DNA of 64,000 nt from UBA6926 sp045562535 (lineage in GTDB: Bacteria > Chloroflexota > Dehalococcoidia > UBA6926), in assembly GCA_045562535.1 (NCBI GenBank), contig JBJKVP010000008.1:1-64000 (forward strand). Direction: 5' to 3'. Positions 58,906 to 64,000 of this stretch are shown here, one piece after another. Both the position numbers and the translations under genes were made by a program. Position 1 is the stretch's first letter. Each line of letters opens with the position of its first letter. The notes below the pieces were generated by a model, which saw only the letters and a list, made by a program, of their open reading frames with translations, had not been told where the DNA came from and searched no databases.

Positions 58906-59484
58906 TCAGTTAAATTTGTTCATTGCCTTTTCAATCCCTGATTTTATGTACATCTCTATACAATCACCAGCCTTGACCAGCGTGCTCGCAAGGATTTCTT
59001 CTTCGTCCGTGTCAAACCTTCCCAAAACATAATTAATAACATCTTCATCTTGTTTACCTACAGAACTTCCTATCCCGATTCTTAATCTGGGAAATTCTTC
59101 AGTTCCAAGAGCATCTATTATTGACCTGACACCATTATGACCTCCGGCACTACCGTTAGGTCTAAGGCGTATTTTCCCTAAGGGTAAATCTTTATCATCA
59201 TATACTATTAATAAATTGTTATTCCCTTTGGCTTGATCATCCATAAATTCAATGACCGCGCTTCCACTATCATTCATATATGTTTTTGGGAGTATCAAGC
59301 TAATTGTCATTTCGCCGATTGAACCTTTGCCAACTATGCTAGATACATTTTGAATATTTATCGGTATGTTAAATCGGGCACTCAATTCGCTAACTACCAT
59401 GGCGCCAGCATTGTGCCTAGATTTGGTGTATTTCTTTCCTGGATTTCCCAAGCCAATAATATTGATTATTTCACTCCCAATCAT
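58906..59484 (-). CDS. pth: Peptidyl-tRNA hydrolase
   Basis: Releases tRNA from drop-off peptidyl-tRNAs. 192 residues: IGLGNPGKKYTKSRHNAGAMV with the catalytic His, PKTYMNDSG (substrate Asn), VYDDKDLPLGKIRLRPNGSAGGHNGVRS (split: VYDDKDLPLG, SAGGHNGVRSI) and RIGIGSS. It is 29 bp upstream of eno and 31 bp downstream of ligA on the same strand. Confidence 0.96.
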   Translation of the reverse strand: MIGSEIINIIGLGNPGKKYTKSRHNAGAMVVSELSARFNIPINIQNVSSIVGKGSIGEMTISLILPKTYMNDSGSAVIEFMDDQAKGNNNLLIVYDDKDLPLGKIRLRPNGSAGGHNGVRSIIDALGTEEFPRLRIGIGSSVGKQDEDVINYVLGRFDTDEEEILASTLVKAGDCIEMYIKSGIEKAMNKFN

Positions 59485-59515
59485 TTATGTATGGTTTTAC
59501 CAAATTGTTATACCG

Positions 59516-61528
59516 TTATGAGCTGTTTAAAATATCTATAATTTGTTCTTCTGTAATGACCGTAACGGAAAGCTCCTTAGCTTTAGAGAGTTTAGTTCCT
59601 GGGTTGCCTCCCTGTACCAAATAGTCAACTGAACTAGTTACATTTTTTGCGATGACTCCACCTAAATTACGTATCTTATCCTCTAGTTCAGCTCTGTTCA
59701 TAGAATCTAATGATCCAGTGATTGCAAATTTATTACCTTTTAATCGATCCGTAGCAGAATCGTTAGGCAATTTACTCATATTCAAACCACTTGCTTGCAA
59801 TCTGTTCAAAATTTCAATATTGCCATCTTCTGCAAACCAATCTAGTATCGCTTTTGCAACTACGTTACCTACTCCAGGAATTTCTAAAAGTCTTTCTAAA
59901 TTTGCGGCTTGAAGAATATCAAAACTGTTAAATTGATTAGCTAGCACCCTGGCTGTTTCTAAACCAACGTGGCGAATTCCTAATGCATAAAGAACAGCTT
60001 CAAAGGAGCGTCCTTGCGAACGTTTTATAGAATCCAATATATTACTTGCGGATTTTTGTTGCATTCGATCCACGGTTAAGAGTTTATCTAAAGTTAAACT
60101 ATAGAAATCAGCAATGTTTTCAACAAGACCTTCGTTTGTAAATTGTGTAATCAGGTTTTCCCCTAGGCCATCTATATCCATTGCTCCCCGTGATACAAAA
60201 TGTCGTAATAGGTGATTACCCATTGCTGGGCAACTTGTGTTTACGCATCTGTGAGCAGATTCTTTATCATTTCTAGTAATGGGGTTATTACAGGAAGGGC
60301 AACTAACAGGCATAGCAAACGATACCTCGTTGCCAGTTCGCACATTTGCGATAGGTCCAACTACCCTTGGTATAACATCGCCCGCCCTTGTTATGGAAAC
60401 CAGATCACCAATCCTTATATCGTTATCGGTAATATAATCTTCATTATGAAGAGTCGCAGATCTTATTGTTACACCAGTAAGATTAACTGGCTCTAATTGC
60501 GCATAAGGCGTTAAAACACCTGTTCGTCCAACATTAACACCTATATCAATTAATCTAGTCACAGCTGTTTTAGAAGGAAATTTATAGGCTGTAGCCCACC
60601 GAGGTTCGCGGCCTAACGAGCCTATTTTATCTCTCAATTCAATATTATTTACTTTGACGACCACTCCATCACATGCATAATTGAGTTGTTTATGCGTCTC
60701 TACCCATTGATTAAAATATTTCTCAACTTGATCCAAGTTTTTAGCCAATTTATTATTCGGATTAACTTTGAATCCGAGATTACTCAGCCATACCATGATT
60801 TTTTCTTGGGTATCCGGGATTTCACCTTGATACGCACCAACTCCATATATAAATATATCCAGTGGCCTTGAAGCCACTACTTTGGGATCAAGTTGCCTCA
60901 AGCTTCCGGCAGCAGTATTCCTGGGATTTGCGTACGGTTGCTCTCCATTCGCAATTCTCTGCTCATTTAATAGTTGAAATTTATCTTTAGGGAAAATAAC
61001 CTCTCCTCTAACATCGAATCTATCGGGATAAGAATCTCCAACAAGTTTCAAAGGTATACTTTTTATAGTTCTCAAATTAGAAGTGATATCCTCCCCTTGG
61101 ACACCGTCACCTCTAGTAGCGCCGCTAACTAGAACTCCGTCTTGATAAGTAAGTGCCACTGCTACGCCATCATATTTTAGTTCACAATAGTAATTTAGAT
61201 CGTTCGTTGAAGCCATTTTTTCAACTCGACCATGCCAATTAACTAATTCACTGTTACTAAACACATTAGATAAGCTAAGTAGCGGAACTTGGTGGGTAAA
61301 CGATGGAAATCTTTCGGATCTTTTCCCACCAACTCTTTGGGTTGGTGAATCATCAGTAATAGCCCAGGAGAAATCGGACTCTATATTTTTAAGCTGACCC
61401 ATCAGGGCATCATATTCAGCGTCAGAAATCTCAGGTTCGTCTTCTACATAATAAAGAAAATCATGAAAACGAATTAAATCGCGCAATTTCTGTAAAGTCG
61501 CTTGAATATTTTCTGGATCGGACGACAA
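59516..61528 (-). CDS. ligA: NAD-dependent DNA ligase
   Basis: Seals nicks in replication and repair. 670 residues with all domains in order: Ia region (YYVEDEPEISDAEYDALM), adenylation Lys in CELKYDGVAVALTY, TRGDGVQGEDIT, oligonucleotide-binding fold (GVNVGRTGVLTPYAQLEPV), four-Cys zinc finger (CPSC ... CVNTSCP), helix-hairpin-helix region (LLEIPGVGNVVAKAI) and a C-terminal BRCT domain (FAITGSLDSMNRAEL ... LVQGGNPGTKLSKA). Confidence 0.98.
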   Translation of the reverse strand: MSSDPENIQATLQKLRDLIRFHDFLYYVEDEPEISDAEYDALMGQLKNIESDFSWAITDDSPTQRVGGKRSERFPSFTHQVPLLSLSNVFSNSELVNWHGRVEKMASTNDLNYYCELKYDGVAVALTYQDGVLVSGATRGDGVQGEDITSNLRTIKSIPLKLVGDSYPDRFDVRGEVIFPKDKFQLLNEQRIANGEQPYANPRNTAAGSLRQLDPKVVASRPLDIFIYGVGAYQGEIPDTQEKIMVWLSNLGFKVNPNNKLAKNLDQVEKYFNQWVETHKQLNYACDGVVVKVNNIELRDKIGSLGREPRWATAYKFPSKTAVTRLIDIGVNVGRTGVLTPYAQLEPVNLTGVTIRSATLHNEDYITDNDIRIGDLVSITRAGDVIPRVVGPIANVRTGNEVSFAMPVSCPSCNNPITRNDKESAHRCVNTSCPAMGNHLLRHFVSRGAMDIDGLGENLITQFTNEGLVENIADFYSLTLDKLLTVDRMQQKSASNILDSIKRSQGRSFEAVLYALGIRHVGLETARVLANQFNSFDILQAANLERLLEIPGVGNVVAKAILDWFAEDGNIEILNRLQASGLNMSKLPNDSATDRLKGNKFAITGSLDSMNRAELEDKIRNLGGVIAKNVTSSVDYLVQGGNPGTKLSKAKELSVTVITEEQIIDILNSS

Positions 61529-61591
61529 GATTATAAAACCCTTTCAAAATCAATTGGCGCTAAACATTAGTTAATCCATGTACTATACCTA

Positions 61592-63172
61592 CTATATGTG
61601 AGCGACCCGAACACGGTTAACATCATCAATGCTTTCTATCGCTTTAAGTTGTTCCGTATCCACCTCTTCATCAAGTCCTAGAACTGTTAATGCCGGGCCT
61701 CGAGCGTTCTCTCTGCTAACTTGCATAGAGGCAATATTAATATCGTTTTCCCCTGTAACTGTTCCTATATGCCCAATCATACCTGGTCGATCCGTGTGAT
61801 CGATCATAATCCAAGGTTTCCCCGATGGAACAATATCGACTCGGTGAGAACCTAATTTTACAATATGAACTTCACCATTAATAAGTGCACCTGAAAGAAG
61901 GGAGGATCCTGTAGTGGATTTAGCTTCAATTGTTACAAGATTTCCATAAAATTCTTCTAAGTCCTCATTTTTGCGTTCAGTAACATGTATCCCTCGCCTT
62001 TGAGCGGTCATGGTAGCATTTACAATACTTACTCTTTCTTCTGAGCTTCTTTCCATGAAACCACTTATAGCACTTGCCCTTAATACTGCAGTATCATATT
62101 TGGCAATGTCTCCGTGGAAGATTATCTCCAGAGACTCTGGTTGCCCATCCAAAAGTTGCGAAATGAACTGGCCTACAGATACGCAAACAGGAATGAATGG
62201 AGTGATCTCTTTGACCGTCTCCGCGGGAGCCAACGGTGCGTTAACGGCATACGACGGAGTTCGTCCTTCCATCACGTCAAGCATTTGCTCGACCACCTCG
62301 TTAGCAACGCCATCTTGTGCTTCTGAAGTTGATGCTCCCAAATGAGGAGTTAACACCAATCTTGGATGGTTATAAGATTCTGATTTGTTAAGAGGCTCTT
62401 CTGAGTATACGTCCAATGCAGCCCCTCCTATATCACCAGCGTGCAACGCATCCAACAAGGCACCTTCATCGATTAAGCCTCCTCGGGCACAATTTATCAA
62501 AAGTGCTGTATTTTTCATATTGGCTATTTGTTCTTTACCAACCAAAAATTTTGAATCTTTAGCGAGTGGTGTATGAAGCGAGATAATATCTGCAGTTTTG
62601 ATCAAATATTCAAAATCAACTAACTCAACTCCAGCGTTGACAGCATAATCTACAGATACAAAAGGATCATAGGCGATTAGTTTTACATCGAATGGTGCCG
62701 CTTTTCTTGCAACTTCACTACCTATACGACCTAAACCAACCAAGCCTAAAGTTTTACCGCGAAGTTCAGTCCCCATAAAGTTTTTACGATCCCATCGACC
62801 AGATACCATAGACGAATGCGCTTGTGGTACATGACGAACTAAGGACAAAATCAATGCGATTGTATGTTCCGCTGCTGCTACTGTATTAGAAGATGGTGCA
62901 TTGACAACTACAATCCCTTTCTCGGTAGCTACTGGGATGTCAATATTATCCACACCGACACCAGCACGTCCAACCACCTGTAAATTTATTCCAGCATCAA
63001 GTATCTCTTTAGTAACTTGTGTATCGCTTCTAACTACCAGTCCGTCATAATCACCTATGATTTCAATTAATTCTGACTGGTTAAGTCCTAATTTTTCATC
63101 CACTTCGACCGAATGCGACCTGAACAACTCAATTCCTGATTGAGCGATTCTGTCTGATACTAACACTCGCAT
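61592..63172 (-). CDS. serA: D-3-phosphoglycerate dehydrogenase
   Basis: Oxidises 3-phosphoglycerate to 3-phosphohydroxypyruvate, first step of serine synthesis. 526 residues, the long form: catalytic and NAD domains (LGLVGLGRIGSEVARKA, NCARGGLIDEGALLDAL, LTPHLGASTSEAQD with the catalytic His), an intervening allosteric-substrate-binding domain (residues ~300-440) and a C-terminal ACT domain (IMIDHTDRPGMIGHIGTVTG). GAGGTAAAGC precedes the ATG. The aminotransferase gene lies 27 bp upstream in the same direction. Confidence 0.97.
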   Translation of the reverse strand: MRVLVSDRIAQSGIELFRSHSVEVDEKLGLNQSELIEIIGDYDGLVVRSDTQVTKEILDAGINLQVVGRAGVGVDNIDIPVATEKGIVVVNAPSSNTVAAAEHTIALILSLVRHVPQAHSSMVSGRWDRKNFMGTELRGKTLGLVGLGRIGSEVARKAAPFDVKLIAYDPFVSVDYAVNAGVELVDFEYLIKTADIISLHTPLAKDSKFLVGKEQIANMKNTALLINCARGGLIDEGALLDALHAGDIGGAALDVYSEEPLNKSESYNHPRLVLTPHLGASTSEAQDGVANEVVEQMLDVMEGRTPSYAVNAPLAPAETVKEITPFIPVCVSVGQFISQLLDGQPESLEIIFHGDIAKYDTAVLRASAISGFMERSSEERVSIVNATMTAQRRGIHVTERKNEDLEEFYGNLVTIEAKSTTGSSLLSGALINGEVHIVKLGSHRVDIVPSGKPWIMIDHTDRPGMIGHIGTVTGENDINIASMQVSRENARGPALTVLGLDEEVDTEQLKAIESIDDVNRVRVAHI

Positions 63173-63199
63173 GCTTTACCTCTAGTCCACACTTGGCTC

Positions 63200-64000
63200 T
63201 TATTTTAATATTTTTCTTAACACTTGAAGGGCTTCATCTATCTCTGCATCTGGAATATAACCCAAATGACCTATACGAAATATTGATCCGGATAGTTTTC
63301 CTTGGCCTCCAGCAAAAACCACTCCTTCAGATCGAGCTTGAGATCTGAATTCTGCTATATCCATACCATCTCCCGCATTGACAGCTGTAACAGTATTTGA
63401 GCAATAAAGTTCATCTTTAGGAAATAAGGAAAGCCCTGCTGATCTGACTTCTGCTCGAACCTTATCGGCAACTCGCTTGTGTCTCGCATGGATATTTTCA
63501 AGCCCTTCGTCAATCATCAATTCTAATGACTTATTTAGTGCGTTAAATAATGACAAAGCAGGAGTCCATGGAGTTTGTCCCCGTTTTGCATATTCACGGG
63601 CTGCAGCTAAATCAAAATAGGCCCTAGGCATTTTCGCTGTCGAATTCGCTTGCCATGCTCTATCACTCATGCTGACCATAGCTAATCCAGGAGGAACCAT
63701 CCATCCTTTCTGTGATCCAGTTACAACAACATCTAAATCCCAATCATCTATCGCGCAGGGTAGAGACCCAAGACTACTCACGGCATCAACTATAAGTAAT
63801 TTATCTCTACTTTTTACCTCTTTTGCAATTTCTTGAAGCGGGTTAGTAACTCCTGTTGAGGTTTCATTATGCGTTATCAGTACCGATGTAATCTCTGGAT
63901 CTCGATCTATATATGATGCGACTTCATTAGCTAATACAGGAAGACCCCAGTCTTTCCTGAGCCATATAACTTCCGCACCATAAATTTCTGCAATCTTCCC
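63200..64000 (-). CDS. Class V aminotransferase (serine/alanine-glyoxylate type), 5' end missing
   Basis: PLP enzyme running off the right edge; the minus-strand frame is open to base 64000 (GKIAEIYGAEVIWLRKDWG), so the ATG at 63781 is internal. Visible are ITHNETSTGVTNP (cofactor/substrate site), LIVDAVSSLGSLP with the PLP Asp, and the Schiff-base Lys in TGSQKGWMVPPG. FRIGHLGYI near the C-terminus fits the alanine-glyoxylate/serine-pyruvate group. Standing directly before serA it probably transaminates 3-phosphohydroxypyruvate or works with glyoxylate/serine; not the SerC family by motif. Confidence 0.9.
   Translation of the reverse strand, partial: GKIAEIYGAEVIWLRKDWGLPVLANEVASYIDRDPEITSVLITHNETSTGVTNPLQEIAKEVKSRDKLLIVDAVSSLGSLPCAIDDWDLDVVVTGSQKGWMVPPGLAMVSMSDRAWQANSTAKMPRAYFDLAAAREYAKRGQTPWTPALSLFNALNKSLELMIDEGLENIHARHKRVADKVRAEVRSAGLSLFPKDELYCSNTVTAVNAGDGMDIAEFRSQARSEGVVFAGGQGKLSGSIFRIGHLGYIPDAEIDEALQVLRKILK

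Noticed and set aside
1..64000. CRISPR arrays, insertion sequences, phage or integron genes
   Set aside because: No regularly spaced repeats, transposase, integrase or terminal inverted repeats were seen; the only direct repeat of note is the pair around the ThDP gene.

Overview
The window is AT-rich, gene-dense bacterial chromosome: about 63 protein genes and five tRNA genes, mostly in short operons with gaps under 100 bp. It contains no rRNA, CRISPR array, transposase or phage gene. The gene set suggests an uncultivated marine Chloroflexota of the SAR202/Dehalococcoidia type. That placement is inference from gene content: ThyX, EtfBA beside a membrane Fe-S oxidoreductase, an archaeal-type fructose-bisphosphate aldolase/phosphatase, a CysO-like sulfur carrier beside ThrC, and many small Chloroflexi-like hypotheticals. 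No rRNA is present to test it.

Layout. 1-12.5 kb: housekeeping (yggS, dapA, purA, prs, secA, a DUF255 thioredoxin-fold protein, HIT, HAD, AEC transporter, pyrF). 12.5-20 kb: a flavoprotein, hflKC, and an Fe-S oxidoreductase divergent from etfBA, which together look like an electron route from acyl-CoA dehydrogenases to quinone. 20-30.3 kb: CtaB-like prenyltransferase, tgt, a ThrC/NIL/CysO-like sulfur amino-acid cluster, enoyl-CoA hydratase, FBP aldolase/phosphatase, rdgB, moaA-moaC, thyX. 30.3-39.2 kb: five tRNAs in two groups, an ABC ATPase, and a sulfur block (TusA, rhodanese lipoprotein, YeeE/YedE transporter, second rhodanese). 39.2-47.1 kb: acyltransferase, gamma-carbonic anhydrase, a pair of hot-dog dehydratases, PHP phosphoesterase, dxr, sufB-sufD. 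47.1-55.3 kb: DsbA/FrnE-like protein, Trk potassium uptake, a ThDP enzyme between direct repeats, MBL hydrolase, HIT, UspA and two KTN proteins. 55-64 kb: gap, eno, pth, ligA, serA and a class V aminotransferase running off the right edge.

The most striking result is two independent genes with a single in-frame TGA exactly where the catalytic cysteine belongs. One is a rhodanese (TGA at 38848-38850, in a Y-U-Q-G-G-x-R-A-A loop). The other is a DsbA/FrnE-like oxidoreductase (TGA at 47368-47370, giving U-P-W-C). In both, the frame continues with full family homology after the TGA. In both, a hairpin follows whose apical loop starts 18-20 nt after the TGA and has G in its first or second position, as expected of a bacterial SECIS element. 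TGA is also the ordinary stop of many genes here, so the code is standard. I read both as selenoproteins that plain ORF calling truncates.

Other points of interest: a CysO-like carrier co-directional with ThrC; a leader terminator ahead of tusA; an rdgB gene whose only well-placed start is GTA; and an imperfect 36-bp direct repeat on both sides of the ThDP enzyme gene.
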